Origin: Marivita cryptomonadis
GTDB taxonomy: Bacteria > Pseudomonadota > Alphaproteobacteria > Rhodobacterales > Rhodobacteraceae
NCBI RefSeq assembly: GCF_002115725.1
Contig: NZ_JFKD01000006.1
Span: 124,001 to 188,000 of the forward strand
DNA length: 64,000 bases
Direction: 5' to 3'
Both the position numbers and the translations under genes were made by a program. Every line of letters begins with the position of its first letter. Within the stretch, counting starts at the first letter, position 1. The notes below the pieces were generated by a model. The model made no database searches and had not been told where the DNA came from. It saw only the letters and a list, made by a program, of their open reading frames with translations. Positions 18,363 through 27,832 of this stretch are shown here, in pieces.

Positions 18363-19481
18363 ATGCGCAAACCTTATCTTGTCATTGCAGCCGGAGGGAC
18401 CGGCGGTCACATGTTTCCGGCACAGGCGCTGGCAGAGGTCATGCTGCGCCGGGGCTGGCGGGTGAAGCTGTCGACCGACGCGCGCGGCGCGCGCTATACC
18501 GGCGGTTTTCCACATTCGACCGAGATCGAACAGGTGGCCAGCGCAACTTTCGCGCGGGGTGGGATCGTCGCGAAGGCGCTGGTTCCTCTGCGCGTGCTGG
18601 GTGGCGTGCTCTCCATGTCGTGGCGGATGCTGCGCGACCGGCCTGATGTGGTGGTGGGGTTCGGCGGTTATCCGTCCATCCCTGCGTTGGGTGCCGCATG
18701 GGTGCTGCGGCGGCCTCGGATGATCCACGAACAGAACGGCGTGCTGGGCCGTGTGAACGCGCTCTTCGCCAAGCGTGTGGACCGGGTCGCTTGCGGAACA
18801 TGGCCGACGACGCTGCCTGAAGGTGTTGAAGGTGTGCATGTGGGTAATCCCGTGCGGCTTGCCGTGAAAGACCGTGCGGGGGCGGCCTATATCACGCCCG
18901 GCGATTATCCGATGTCGATCCTTGTGATCGGCGGCAGTCAGGGCGCGCGCATTCTGTCGGACGTGGTGCCGCCCGCGATTGCGTCGTTGCCGCTTGAGAC
19001 CCTGCAACATCTGCGTGTCAGCCATCAGGCGCGTGATGAGGATGGAGAGCGCGTCGCGAGCTACTATGCCGAGCAAGGCGTCAACGCCGATGTGCAGTCT
19101 TTTTTCGCCGATGTGCCAAAACGGATGACCGAAGCGCAGCTTGTGATCTCGCGCTCGGGTGCGTCGAGTGTCGCGGACATTTCGGTGATCGGGAGGCCGT
19201 CGATCCTTGTGCCCTATGCCGCGGCCACCGGTGATCATCAGAGCGCCAATGCGCGCGGATTGGTCGAGGCTGGAGCGGCGATCCGCATTCCCGAAAGCAA
19301 GCTGAACGTCGACAGTCTGGCCGAACAGATCGTCGCGGTTTTGCAAAACCCCCAAGCGGCGTTGCACATGTCACAAGCCGCACTGTCGCAGGCTAAGCCG
19401 GATGCCGCGCAAGATCTTGCCGCGCTGGTCGAGATGTTGGCAGGCCAAACACCACAGACCCCAGAAGGACAGACCGAATGA
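18363..19481 (+). CDS. murG: UDP-GlcNAc:lipid I N-acetylglucosaminyltransferase
   Basis: A 372-residue GT28 enzyme that converts lipid I to lipid II on the cytoplasmic face of the membrane. The N-terminal glycine loop [34 protein letters not shown] and [15 protein letters not shown] are classic MurG segments; the donor domain has [12 protein letters not shown] and [20 protein letters not shown]. The ATG at 18363 is preferred; the frame opens a few codons earlier. Its stop overlaps the murC start (ATGA). Confidence 0.97.
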   Translation: MRKPYLVIAAGGTGGHMFPAQALAEVMLRRGWRVKLSTDARGARYTGGFPHSTEIEQVASATFARGGIVAKALVPLRVLGGVLSMSWRMLRDRPDVVVGFGGYPSIPALGAAWVLRRPRMIHEQNGVLGRVNALFAKRVDRVACGTWPTTLPEGVEGVHVGNPVRLAVKDRAGAAYITPGDYPMSILVIGGSQGARILSDVVPPAIASLPLETLQHLRVSHQARDEDGERVASYYAEQGVNADVQSFFADVPKRMTEAQLVISRSGASSVADISVIGRPSILVPYAAATGDHQSANARGLVEAGAAIRIPESKLNVDSLAEQIVAVLQNPQAALHMSQAALSQAKPDAAQDLAALVEMLAGQTPQTPEGQTE

Positions 19482-20875
19482 ACGCCGCCACCAAATTGCC
19501 CGTCGATATCGGCGCCATCCATTTCGTCGGCATCGGCGGTATCGGCATGTCAGGCATTGCCGAAGTTTTGGTGAACTTGGGCTACACGGTGCAGGGGTCG
19601 GATCTGAAGGCCTCCAAGATCACCAACCGTCTGGCCGATCTGGGCGCGCGCATCTTCGAAGGCCAACGGGCCGAGAACCTGGACGGGGCCGAAGTGGTGG
19701 TTGTCTCGACCGCGATCAAGCCGGGCAATCCCGAACTGGACGAAGCGCGTCTACGCGGGCTTCCAGTGGTGCGCCGTGCCGACATGTTGGCCGAATTGAT
19801 GCGGCTCAAGTCGAACATCGCGATTGCCGGGACGCATGGCAAGACGACCACAACCACGATGATGGCCGAGTTGATGGTGGCTGGGGGGTTCGATCCGACC
19901 GTGATCAATGGCGGCGTCATCCATGCCTATGGCTCCAACGCGCGGATGGGGCAGGGCGAATGGATGGTGGTCGAGGCAGACGAGAGCGATGGATCGTTCA
20001 ACCGCCTGCCCGCGACCATCGGGATCGTCACCAATATCGATCCCGAGCACATGGAGCATTGGGGTGATTTTGACCGACTGCGGCAGGGGTTTCAGGACTT
20101 CGTGTCGAACATCCCGTTCTACGGCATCGCCGTGTGCTGCACCGATCATGAAGAGGTGCAGCGTCTCGTGGGCAAGGTGACCGATCGGCGTGTCGTGACC
20201 TATGGCTTCAACGCGCAGGCCGATGTGCGGGCCGTGAACCTGCGATATGAAAAAGGCGTGGCGCATTTCGACATCGCGCTTCAGGCCGAAGATGACAGCA
20301 TTGACGGCTGCACTTTGCCGATGCCCGGCGATCACAACGTGTCGAACGCCCTGTCCGCAGTTGCCGTGGCGCGGCATCTGGGGATGAAGAAATCCGAAAT
20401 TCGTGAAGCGCTGGCTGTGTTTGGTGGTGTGAATCGCCGCTTTACAAAGGTCGGCGAATGGAACGGCGTAACAATCATTGACGATTACGGCCACCACCCG
20501 GTCGAGATTGCCGCTGTTTTGAAAGCGGCGCGGCAGGCCTCAGAAGGCCGGGTCATCGCGGTGCACCAGCCGCACCGCTACACCCGCTTGTCGAGCCTTT
20601 TTGAGGATTTTTGCGCCTGCTTCAACGAGGCGGATGTGGTGGCGATTGCCGAGGTCTTTTCGGCGGGCGAAGACCCCATTGAAGGCGCGTCACGCGATGA
20701 TCTGGTGGCCGGTTTGATCCGCCATGGTCATCGGCACGCGCGCGCCATCCTGAACGAGGACGATCTGGAACGGCTGGTCCGTGAACAGGCGCGTCCGGGG
20801 GATATGGTGGTCTGTCTTGGGGCAGGTACGATCTCGACCTGGGCCAACGGCCTGCCCGAGCGGTTGGCGAAATAG
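19478..20875 (+). CDS. murC: UDP-N-acetylmuramate--L-alanine ligase
   Basis: A 465-residue Mur ligase joining L-Ala to UDP-MurNAc with ATP. The N-terminal [16 protein letters not shown] domain binds the UDP substrate; GTHGKTTT at 118-125 is the P-loop; [10 protein letters not shown] and [11 protein letters not shown] are central-domain motifs; [11 protein letters not shown] and [10 protein letters not shown] are C-terminal. It overlaps murG by four bases, so MurG and MurC are coupled. About 190 bases without a gene follow before the cupin gene. Confidence 0.97.
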   Translation: MNAATKLPVDIGAIHFVGIGGIGMSGIAEVLVNLGYTVQGSDLKASKITNRLADLGARIFEGQRAENLDGAEVVVVSTAIKPGNPELDEARLRGLPVVRRADMLAELMRLKSNIAIAGTHGKTTTTTMMAELMVAGGFDPTVINGGVIHAYGSNARMGQGEWMVVEADESDGSFNRLPATIGIVTNIDPEHMEHWGDFDRLRQGFQDFVSNIPFYGIAVCCTDHEEVQRLVGKVTDRRVVTYGFNAQADVRAVNLRYEKGVAHFDIALQAEDDSIDGCTLPMPGDHNVSNALSAVAVARHLGMKKSEIREALAVFGGVNRRFTKVGEWNGVTIIDDYGHHPVEIAAVLKAARQASEGRVIAVHQPHRYTRLSSLFEDFCACFNEADVVAIAEVFSAGEDPIEGASRDDLVAGLIRHGHRHARAILNEDDLERLVREQARPGDMVVCLGAGTISTWANGLPERLAK

Positions 20876-21066
20876 GCTTGGACAGGGCAGGGGATGCGTC
20901 GTCGCGTGCTTGTTTTCGGTTGACCGTGAACTGGTGCGCTGCCCCTGTGTCCTGCGGCGTCACCAAGAGATGTTTGTCGAACCAGCCTGGGTGGAGACGT
21001 TGGGTTTCCTTGCGCGCGGGATATGGCTACCACTCGGCGTGAACTTTTTGCTTTAGGAGCGACACG

Positions 21067-21735
21067 ATGGATCTGAATGCGGATTTCGCCAAACGGGTGG
21101 TGGTTCACGCTGGGGACGCGCCTTGGATCGCATCGCCCATGCCGGGGGTGGATCGGCGCATGCTCGACCGGATCGGGGACGAGGTCGCGCGCGCAACGTC
21201 GATTGTCCGCTACGCTCCGGGCAGCGCGTTTTCGGCCCATACGCACACCGGCGGCGAAGAGTTTTTGGTGCTGGAGGGTGTGTTTCAGGACGAGCATGGC
21301 GATTACCCGGCGGGCACCTATGTGCGCAATCCGCCGACGACCTCGCACACGCCCGGCGCGGCAGAGGGATGCACCATCTTCGTCAAGCTTTGGCAATTCG
21401 ATCTGGAGGATCGCACCCAGTTTCGGATGGACATGGACGCGCAGCTTAAAGCGGTTCAGGATGGTATCGCGCAGGCCGAGCTGCACCGCGATGTGCGTGA
21501 GGTCGTTTCATACCACGTGCTTGAACCGGGGGCCGTGTTGACCGAGGACTCGGCCGGTGGCATCGAAGTTCTGGTGCTGGACGGCAGTGTGCATGAGGGC
21601 GCGGACGATCTAGTGACATGGTCTTGGCTGCGTCTGCCGGACGGTGCGCCTTTGCATGCGACGGCAGGGCCAAAAGGCGCACGGCTTTGGATGAAGACCG
21701 GCCATCTGCCCTTTGCCCAAGCGCCGATGGTCTGA
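21067..21735 (+). CDS. ChrR-like double-cupin protein
   Basis: A 222-residue protein with TTTAGGAGCG as a strong ribosome-binding site. The first cupin has [20 protein letters not shown] and ends [20 protein letters not shown], giving the usual His/Glu metal ligands. The second half ([22 protein letters not shown]) is a degenerate second barrel without the His ligands. It resembles the cupin-like part of the anti-sigma factor ChrR, but the N-terminal zinc anti-sigma domain is absent, so it is not itself an anti-sigma factor. It precedes an amine oxidase gene by two bases, implying joint expression. Confidence 0.85.
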   Translation: MDLNADFAKRVVVHAGDAPWIASPMPGVDRRMLDRIGDEVARATSIVRYAPGSAFSAHTHTGGEEFLVLEGVFQDEHGDYPAGTYVRNPPTTSHTPGAAEGCTIFVKLWQFDLEDRTQFRMDMDAQLKAVQDGIAQAELHRDVREVVSYHVLEPGAVLTEDSAGGIEVLVLDGSVHEGADDLVTWSWLRLPDGAPLHATAGPKGARLWMKTGHLPFAQAPMV

Positions 21736-21737
21736 CT

Positions 21738-22790
21738 TTGGCGGGCACAGTGGCGATTGTTGGCGGTGGCCTCACCGGGCTGGCGCTTGCACAGAGGGTG
21801 CACGCTGCAGGGCGTGCGGTTCGCCTGTTCGAAGGGCGTGATCGGTTGGGCGGACGGATCTCGACGGTCCGCATCGGGACGCAGTGGTTCGATCTTGGTC
21901 CGTCTTGGTTCTGGCCGGGGCAGCCTCGGATGAAGTCGATGGTGCAGGATTTGGGGTTGGAGGTCTTTCCGCAATTCGCCGATGGCGCACAGCTTTTTGA
22001 AACCGCCCAAGGCGCGGTGATCCGGGATCGCGGCTTTGCCTCGATGCAGGGCTCATTGCGGGTGCGGGGTGGCATGGGTGCCATTGTCCGTGCGTTGGCC
22101 GCGCAGTTGCCAAAGAGTTGTGTCGAGACAGGCCGCGTCGTGCGGTCGGTTTCTGCGGACGGCGTTCTGGGGTTCGACGATGGCAATCAACAGGTCTTCG
22201 ATCAGATCGTGCTGGCTGTGCCGCCACGGGTTGCGGCGGGTTTGCACATCACGCCAGACCTGCCGACGCCGGTGCAGTCTGCCTTGAACAATATTCCGAC
22301 CTGGATGGCGGGACATGCCAAATTTGTCGCCGTATATGACACCCCGTTTTGGCGTCACGACGGGCTTTCCGGCGATGCGTCGAGCCAGCTTGGCCCGCTG
22401 GCGGAAATCCACGATGCCAGCGCCGATACCGGCGGGGCGCTGTTCGGTTTTCTGGGTGTGCCCGCCGTGGCGCGTGCGGGCCAACGGGATGCGGTGATCG
22501 CTGCGGCCGTGGCACAATTGGGGCGGCTGTTCGGGCAGGATGCTGCGTCTCCGGTGGAGGTGTTCTACACCGATTGGGCTGAAGAGGCGTTGACGGCGGT
22601 GGCTGCTGACCAGGCACCATTGTCCCATCATCCGGCCTATGGACGGCCTGCGGCTCTGGTGCCGACGCGGGACAGCCGCATTCTTTTCGCGTCAAGCGAG
22701 TTGGCCCCCGAGATGGGTGGCTACCTGGAGGGCGCGCTGGCGGCGGCCGAAGAGGCGGCAGGTTGGGTTCTGGCGGCACCTGTGCGCTAA
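21738..22790 (+). CDS. FAD-dependent amine-oxidase-like oxidoreductase
   Basis: About 350 residues of a flavin amine-oxidase-fold protein: VAIVGGGLTGLALAQRVHAA and LFEGRDRLGGRISTVRIG (FAD binding), WFDLGPSWFWPGQPRMKSM, a mid FDQIVLAVPPRVAAGL and a C-terminal ILFASSELAPEMGGYLEGAL. The start is uncertain: no ATG lies near the FAD motif, so TTG at 21738 (just after the cupin stop) or GTG at 21750 must be used. It is shorter than monoamine oxidases. Substrate unknown; the pair with the cupin protein sits inside the wall-synthesis cluster. Confidence 0.82.
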   Translation: MAGTVAIVGGGLTGLALAQRVHAAGRAVRLFEGRDRLGGRISTVRIGTQWFDLGPSWFWPGQPRMKSMVQDLGLEVFPQFADGAQLFETAQGAVIRDRGFASMQGSLRVRGGMGAIVRALAAQLPKSCVETGRVVRSVSADGVLGFDDGNQQVFDQIVLAVPPRVAAGLHITPDLPTPVQSALNNIPTWMAGHAKFVAVYDTPFWRHDGLSGDASSQLGPLAEIHDASADTGGALFGFLGVPAVARAGQRDAVIAAAVAQLGRLFGQDAASPVEVFYTDWAEEALTAVAADQAPLSHHPAYGRPAALVPTRDSRILFASSELAPEMGGYLEGALAAAEEAAGWVLAAPVR

Positions 22791-22948
22791 AGAGCGGGGT
22801 GCATGCGTCAACGAATCTACGATGTCAGTCGACCGCAACCGGCCTGTCCCAGATGTAAATTCCTTGGCTTCACCGTTTTCGGGTCGTGATTTGGCCCGAA
22901 ACCGTGTGTACCGAACCATTATGGAACACTGGACGGATCATTGACGGC

Positions 22949-23197
22949 ATGGTGCTGTGGCTTTCCCTTGGCTGGGTTTTTGCGTCTGTCATGGTCGCGA
23001 TGCTGCCATTGCGGTCGCAATATGTGCCGGGAGTGCTGTTGTTACTCGCAGCACCTATTCTGATTGTTCTGATTGCACGGGCCATCGGTTTTGGGGCGGC
23101 CTGTGCTGCGTTGCTGGCCTTCGGGTCGATGTACCGCAATCCGTTACGATATTTCTGGACACGCCTGACAAGGCCCAAGGAGGAGCACCCCCTATGA
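22949..23197 (+). CDS. DUF2484 small membrane protein (copy 1)
   Basis: An 82-residue protein with two or three hydrophobic helices (LWLSLGWVFASVMVAMLP and a long run to LLAFGSMY) and the ending YRNPLRYFWTRLTR. This matches DUF2484, a short family located just before murB in Rhodobacterales. I chose the ATG at 22949, which directly precedes the first helix. Its stop overlaps the second DUF2484 gene. Unknown function; membrane location beside murB suggests a link to envelope growth. Confidence 0.82.
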   Translation: MVLWLSLGWVFASVMVAMLPLRSQYVPGVLLLLAAPILIVLIARAIGFGAACAALLAFGSMYRNPLRYFWTRLTRPKEEHPL

Positions 23198-23454
23198 TGA
23201 GCTATTCCCTTAGTGCAGCTTGCTGCTGGATCATCCTCGCGGCGATCCTTGCCGCACTTCCGTCGCGCGACAATCATTGGCGCCGGGCTTATGGGCTGAT
23301 GGCTTTGGGGGGCCCGATCCTTGTCTGGGTCTATCTGTCTGACGGGGTCATCTGGGGTCTGGTCTTTACCTTGGCCATGCTGAGCGTGTTCCGCTGGCCG
23401 TTGCGCCACTTTATCGCGTGGCTTCTGCGGGCGGTGTCGCGCCGCGCCGAATGA
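23194..23454 (+). CDS. DUF2484 small membrane protein (copy 2)
   Basis: An 86-residue paralogue of the preceding gene. Common layout: hydrophobic helix (SAACCWIILAAILAALP), a short polar loop, two further helices, and the ending VFRWPLRHFIAWLLRAVSRR, parallel to YRNPLRYFWTRL in copy 1. The ATG at 23194 overlaps the stop of copy 1, and AAGGAGGAG lies inside the end of copy 1 as ribosome-binding site. The two may form a heteromeric membrane unit; this is inference. Confidence 0.8.
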   Translation: MMSYSLSAACCWIILAAILAALPSRDNHWRRAYGLMALGGPILVWVYLSDGVIWGLVFTLAMLSVFRWPLRHFIAWLLRAVSRRAE

Positions 23455-23493
23455 GGCTTTACGTGCCGCAGCCCTTTGGGCAAAACGCGGAGC

Positions 23494-24426
23494 ATGAGCA
23501 CTCTTCCTGACGTTCGGGGTACATTGACCCCCAACAAAGTTTTGTCCGACCTGACTTGGCTGCGCGTGGGCGGGCCGGCAGACTGGCTGTTCCAACCTGC
23601 GGATGCGGATGATCTCTCCGATTTCCTCCGTGACCTTTCCGAAGACGTGCACGTCTTTCCCATGGGCGTCGGATCGAACCTGATCGTCCGCGATGGCGGT
23701 TTGCGGGCGGTGGTGATCCGCTTGGGGCGCGGGTTCAACGGCATCTCCATCGACGGAACACGTGTGACAGCTGGTGCGGCTGCGCTTGATGCCCATGTGG
23801 CGCGCAAGGCCGCTGATGCAGGGGTGGATCTGACCTTCCTGCGCACCATCCCCGGTGCCATCGGGGGTGCTGTGTGTATGAACGCGGGCTGTTATGGGTC
23901 ATATGTTGCCGATCATCTGGTCGAGGTGCGTGCGGTTTTGCGCACCGGCGACGTGGTGACGTTCCCGGCCTCGGACCTGCATTTGTCCTATCGATCAAGC
24001 GTTTTGCCCGAAGGTGCGGTTGTGATCGAAGCAGTGTTCGAGGGCCAGCTTGATAACCCAGCCGCGCTGCATGAGCGGATGGAAGACCAACTGGCCAAAC
24101 GCGATGCAACCCAGCCCACAAAGGATCGCACCGCAGGCAGCACGTTTCGCAATCCGGCGGGGTTTTCTTCGACTGGCAAAGCCGACGATGTGCATGACCT
24201 GAAGGCGTGGAAGGTGATTGACGATGCTGGGATGCGGGGGGCTACGCGGGGTGGGGCCCAGATGTCGCCCAAGCATTCGAACTTTCTGGTCAACACCGGT
24301 GGTGCCACGGCGGCGGACCTTGAAGGATTGGGCGAAGAGGTGCGAAAAAAGGTTTTCTTGCACTCTGGAATAGAGTTAGAATGGGAAATCAAACGCGTCG
24401 GTGAGCCGTTGGCTGACAGGACGTGA
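23494..24426 (+). CDS. murB: UDP-N-acetylenolpyruvoylglucosamine reductase
   Basis: A 310-residue flavoenzyme reducing the MurA product to UDP-MurNAc with [20 protein letters not shown] opens the FAD domain, [15 protein letters not shown] binds FAD, and [20 protein letters not shown] and STFRNPAG are substrate-domain motifs, with STFRNP supplying the conserved active-site serine. The start ATG at 23494 leaves [14 protein letters not shown] before the first strand, as in relatives; an in-frame TTG lies upstream. It ends before a 120-base stretch filled with hairpins. Confidence 0.97.
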   Translation: MSTLPDVRGTLTPNKVLSDLTWLRVGGPADWLFQPADADDLSDFLRDLSEDVHVFPMGVGSNLIVRDGGLRAVVIRLGRGFNGISIDGTRVTAGAAALDAHVARKAADAGVDLTFLRTIPGAIGGAVCMNAGCYGSYVADHLVEVRAVLRTGDVVTFPASDLHLSYRSSVLPEGAVVIEAVFEGQLDNPAALHERMEDQLAKRDATQPTKDRTAGSTFRNPAGFSSTGKADDVHDLKAWKVIDDAGMRGATRGGAQMSPKHSNFLVNTGGATAADLEGLGEEVRKKVFLHSGIELEWEIKRVGEPLADRT

Positions 24427-24431
24427 CCGGA

Positions 24432-24529
24432 CGAGGGATAAACCCTCGCAGGTGAAGGCGGTGCGCCGGGCAGGTTGCACAACATAACAAGGGGCACAGC
24501 CCCAGGCAGAAATGGGGGCAAACCCCCAT
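24432..24529 (+). repeat. Three consecutive GC-rich hairpins between murB and ddl
   Basis: Within 100 bases there are three perfect stem-loops: CGAGGG/CCCTCG (24432-24448, loop of 5), GGGGC/GCCCC (24491-24503, loop ACA) and ATGGGGG/CCCCCAT (24512-24529, loop CAAA). None has a T-run, so they are not ordinary terminators inside an otherwise continuous cluster. They resemble the short GC-hairpin repeats scattered between genes in Rhodobacteraceae genomes. Confidence 0.65.
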
Positions 24530-24549
24530 GATTTGAGGCGGTTTTGGGT

Positions 24550-25464
24550 ATGTCGAGCAGGGCAAACCCGAAAGTGGCAGTATTGATGGGTGGCCCCTCG
24601 GCCGAACGCGAGGTGTCCTTGTCGACAGGGCGTGAATGCGCCGCCGCTTTGCGGGACGAAGGATTTGAGGTTCACGAGGTCGATGCGGGCCGTGATCTCG
24701 CATCCGTATTGACCAGCCTTTCTCCAGATGTCTGTTTCAACGCGCTTCACGGTCGGTGGGGTGAAGATGGCTGTGTGCAAGGCCTGCTTGAATGGTTGGG
24801 TATTCCCTACACACATTCCGGAGTCCTCGCCTCGGCTTTGGCCATGGACAAAGAGCGGACCAAGGATGTCTATCGCCGCCATGGTTTGCCAGTGGTGGAT
24901 AGCGTTCTTGCCGCGCGGGACGAGGTGAAAGAGCGCCACGTGATGGCGCCGCCTTACGTGGTCAAACCCTTCAACGAGGGGTCGTCCGTCGGGGTGTACC
25001 TTGTCAGCGAAGGCGCGAACGATCCGCCGCAACTGTCGGACGACATGCCCGAGACCGTAATGGTCGAAGCCTTTGCGCCGGGCCGCGAATTGACGACGAC
25101 CGTGGTCGGGGATCGGGCGCTGTGCGTGACCGACATTCTGACCGACGGCTGGTATGATTACGACGCCAAGTACAAACCCGGTGGCTCGCGCCATGTGCTG
25201 CCTGCCGCTGTTCCGGACGAGATCACGGCGGCGTGCCTCGATTATGCCGTTCGCGCGCACAACGCGCTGGGTTGCAAAGGTGTCAGCCGCACGGATTTCC
25301 GCTGGGACGAAAGCAAAGGGCTGGCTGGTTTGATCCTGCTTGAGACCAACACACAGCCCGGCATGACGCCCACCTCGCTGACCCCGGAACAGGCTGCGCA
25401 TACGGGTATGAGTTTCGGTGCATTGTGCCGCTGGATCGTTGAGGACGCGTCATGTCACAGATGA
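24550..25464 (+). CDS. ddl: D-alanine--D-alanine ligase
   Basis: A 304-residue ATP-grasp enzyme making the D-Ala-D-Ala dipeptide for the pentapeptide stem. VAVLMGGPSAEREVSLSTG is the N-terminal signature, FNALHGRWGEDGCVQGLLE and YTHSGVLASALAMDKERTK follow, and the ATP-grasp core has PYVVKPFNEGSSVGVYLV and LLETNTQPGMTPTSLTPEQA. The ATG at 24550 is chosen over an upstream TTG. The C-terminus overlaps the ftsQ start by 13 bases, the tightest packing in the cluster. Confidence 0.97.
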   Translation: MSSRANPKVAVLMGGPSAEREVSLSTGRECAAALRDEGFEVHEVDAGRDLASVLTSLSPDVCFNALHGRWGEDGCVQGLLEWLGIPYTHSGVLASALAMDKERTKDVYRRHGLPVVDSVLAARDEVKERHVMAPPYVVKPFNEGSSVGVYLVSEGANDPPQLSDDMPETVMVEAFAPGRELTTTVVGDRALCVTDILTDGWYDYDAKYKPGGSRHVLPAAVPDEITAACLDYAVRAHNALGCKGVSRTDFRWDESKGLAGLILLETNTQPGMTPTSLTPEQAAHTGMSFGALCRWIVEDASCHR

Positions 25465-26321
25465 CCGCACGCCCCGATCCGGCGCCGTCGCGCCTGAAGT
25501 ACCGCATGGAACGGCTGATGCTGACGCCGCTGTTCCGGCTGGTGTTGCGGTTTGGGCTGCCCTGTCTTTTGACCTTTGGAATCGCAAGCTGGTGGCTGTC
25601 GGTCGATGACAACCGGATGAAGATCATCGACACCTATGCCGACTTGCGTTCGCAAGTGGAAAGCCGCCCGGAGTTCATGGTCAACATGATGGTGGTGGAT
25701 GGTGCGAGCGAGATTGTCTCGGATGGCATCCGGCAGATGTTACCCTTGGACTTTCCGATCAGTTCCTTCGACCTCGATCTTGAAGCGATGCGTGAAGTTG
25801 TGGTGGCGCTTGATCCGGTCAAATCCGCCCGACTTTACGTGCGTCAGGGCAATGTTCTGCAAGTCGACGTGGTTGAACGAATCCCCGTGGTTCTGTGGCG
25901 AAACGAGCAGGGGTTGCAGCTTTTGGATGTCGAGGGTGTGTTGGTTGGCCCCGCTTTCGTAAGGGCTGATTGGCCGGAGTTGCCGTTGATCGTTGGCGAC
26001 GGCGCAGACAAGAACGTCATCGAAGCACTGGACCTCGTGGCGGCCGCAGAGCCGCTTTCCGCGCGTTTGCGAGGGCTTGTGCGGATGGGAGAGCGGCGGT
26101 GGGACGTGGTGCTTGACCGCGAGCAGCGCATCCTTTTGCCGGAAATCGAAGCGGTGCAGGCGCTCGAACGGGTGATCGCCATGGATCAGGCGGTCGACAT
26201 GCTGGAACGGGATCTCGTCGCAGTCGATCTGCGATTGCCGAACCGGCCAACACTTAGAATGACAGACGGGGCGGTGCAGGAACTCATCCGCATCCGGGCG
26301 ATCGAGGCAGGGGAACAGTAA
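25452..26321 (+). CDS. ftsQ: Cell division protein FtsQ
   Basis: A 289-residue bitopic membrane protein. A short cytoplasmic N-terminus is followed by one transmembrane helix at about 32-50 (LVLRFGLPCLLTFGIASWW) and a periplasmic POTRA domain (VNMMVVDGASEIVSDGIRQM, PLDFPISSFDLDLEAMREVV) and beta domain. FtsQ links FtsB/FtsL to the early divisome. The start overlaps ddl; the stop lies two bases before the ftsA ATG, so the two are co-translated. Confidence 0.93.
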   Translation: MSQMTARPDPAPSRLKYRMERLMLTPLFRLVLRFGLPCLLTFGIASWWLSVDDNRMKIIDTYADLRSQVESRPEFMVNMMVVDGASEIVSDGIRQMLPLDFPISSFDLDLEAMREVVVALDPVKSARLYVRQGNVLQVDVVERIPVVLWRNEQGLQLLDVEGVLVGPAFVRADWPELPLIVGDGADKNVIEALDLVAAAEPLSARLRGLVRMGERRWDVVLDREQRILLPEIEAVQALERVIAMDQAVDMLERDLVAVDLRLPNRPTLRMTDGAVQELIRIRAIEAGEQ

Positions 26322-26323
26322 GA

Positions 26324-27658
26324 ATGATCGAGCTTTACGAGTCACAGCGGGCGATGCGCAACATGCGCAAGGCGGCGATGCAGAGAGGGGTGATTGCCAT
26401 TCTCGACATCGGCAGCTCCAAGATCGCGTGTCTTGTGTTGCGGTTCGATGGAACGGACCGCGTCATCGAAACCGACAGCATCGGATCGTTGGCTGGCCAA
26501 TCCGGCTTTCGAGTGATCGGCGCTGCGACGACCCGGTCTCGCGGTGTGCGCTTTGGCGAAATCGATTCGATGGGTGAAACCGAACGGGCCATTCGCACCG
26601 CGGTGCAGGCGGCGCAGAAGATGGCGCAGATTCGTGTTGATCACGTGATCGCCTGTTTCGCCGGTGCTGATCCGCGCAGCTATGGGCTTGCCGGGCGGGT
26701 CGATGTCGCGGGCACCGCGGTGGATGAACAAGATGTCGCGCGTGTGCTGTCGGCCTGTGATGTCCCCGAGTTTGGCCATGGACGCGAGGTTCTGCATGCG
26801 CAGCCGGTGAACTTTGCTCTCGACCATCGCAGCGGATTGATCGATCCACGCGGCCAGATCGGGCAGGAATTGGCTGTCGACATGCATATGCTCACGGTTG
26901 ATGCCTTGGCCATCCAGAACCTCGCGCATTGCATGAAGCGCTGCGACCTCGAATTGGCGGGTATCGCCAGCTCTGCCTATGTTTCGGGCGTGTCGGCACT
27001 GGTCGAAGATGAACAAGAGCTTGGCGCCGCCTGTATCGATATGGGTGGTGGATCAACTGGCCTCTCTATCTTTATGAAAAAGCACATGATTTACGCAGAC
27101 GCCGTGCGTATGGGCGGTGATCATGTGACCAGCGATATTTCGATGGGATTGCAGGTTCCGATGGCTGTGGCCGAACGGATCAAGACCTTTCATGGCGGCG
27201 TCGTGGCAACCGGGATGGACGACCGTGACATGATCGAAATCGGTGGTGACACGGGCGACTGGCATCACGACCGTCGGTCCGTAAGCCGTGCCGAACTGAT
27301 CGGCATCATGCGTCCGCGCGTCGAAGAGATCCTTGAAGAGGTCCGTGCGCGGCTGGATGCAGCCGGTTTCGAACACCTCCCAAGCCAGCAAATCGTGCTC
27401 ACTGGTGGGGCCAGCCAAATCCCCGGTCTGGACGGTCTGGCAACAAAAATCCTCGGGCAGCAAGTGCGCCTTGGACGGCCCATGCGGGTACACGGTTTGC
27501 CACAGGCCGCGACCGGTCCGGGATTCGCCAGCGCGGTCGGTTTGTGCCTGTTTGCGGCCAATCCGCAGGACGAATGGTGGGACTTTGAGATCCCTGTAGA
27601 CCGTTATCCGGCGCGTTCCCTGAAACGTGCCGTAAAATGGTTCCGTGATAACTGGTGA
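26324..27658 (+). CDS. ftsA: Cell division protein FtsA
   Basis: A 444-residue actin-fold ATPase tethering FtsZ to the membrane. The phosphate-1 motif AILDIGSSKIACLVL is at about 25-40, VDHVIACFAGADPRSYGL belongs to the 1C domain, AACIDMGGGSTGLSIF is phosphate-2 and IVLTGGASQIPGLDGLA is the adenosine loop. The C-terminal ARSLKRAVKWFRDNW is an amphipathic membrane-targeting helix. The start is the ATG three bases after the ftsQ stop. Confidence 0.97.
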   Translation: MIELYESQRAMRNMRKAAMQRGVIAILDIGSSKIACLVLRFDGTDRVIETDSIGSLAGQSGFRVIGAATTRSRGVRFGEIDSMGETERAIRTAVQAAQKMAQIRVDHVIACFAGADPRSYGLAGRVDVAGTAVDEQDVARVLSACDVPEFGHGREVLHAQPVNFALDHRSGLIDPRGQIGQELAVDMHMLTVDALAIQNLAHCMKRCDLELAGIASSAYVSGVSALVEDEQELGAACIDMGGGSTGLSIFMKKHMIYADAVRMGGDHVTSDISMGLQVPMAVAERIKTFHGGVVATGMDDRDMIEIGGDTGDWHHDRRSVSRAELIGIMRPRVEEILEEVRARLDAAGFEHLPSQQIVLTGGASQIPGLDGLATKILGQQVRLGRPMRVHGLPQAATGPGFASAVGLCLFAANPQDEWWDFEIPVDRYPARSLKRAVKWFRDNW

Positions 27659-27742
27659 CCGCAAGATGTTGAGGTTTCGGCAAAATCCCGCGTAGGGGGG
27701 TGGCAATCTTAGGCACATTTGGTGCTAAACTACGGTTTTTAC

Positions 27743-27772
27743 GTGACGTTTGGGTGATTGCCCGGTAATAAT
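27743..27772 (+). promoter_or_regulatory. Possible ftsZ promoter
   Basis: In the 174-base gap before ftsZ, GTGACG (27743-27748) is 18 bases from AATAAT (27767-27772), about 60 bases upstream of the ftsZ ATG. The -10 match is good and the -35 match moderate. No TTAA-N7-TTAA CtrA box is present in this gap. Confidence 0.35.
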
Positions 27773-27832
27773 TGTAGAAACAGGTGCAGAAAACGTCCCG
27801 AAATGGGGCTGAGACAGCAGGCGGACAAACAA

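Noticed and set aside
20876..21066. Search for a small gene or RNA between murC and the cupin gene.
   Set aside because: Short frames here have no ribosome-binding site or protein-like composition; only the leader of the cupin gene is supported.
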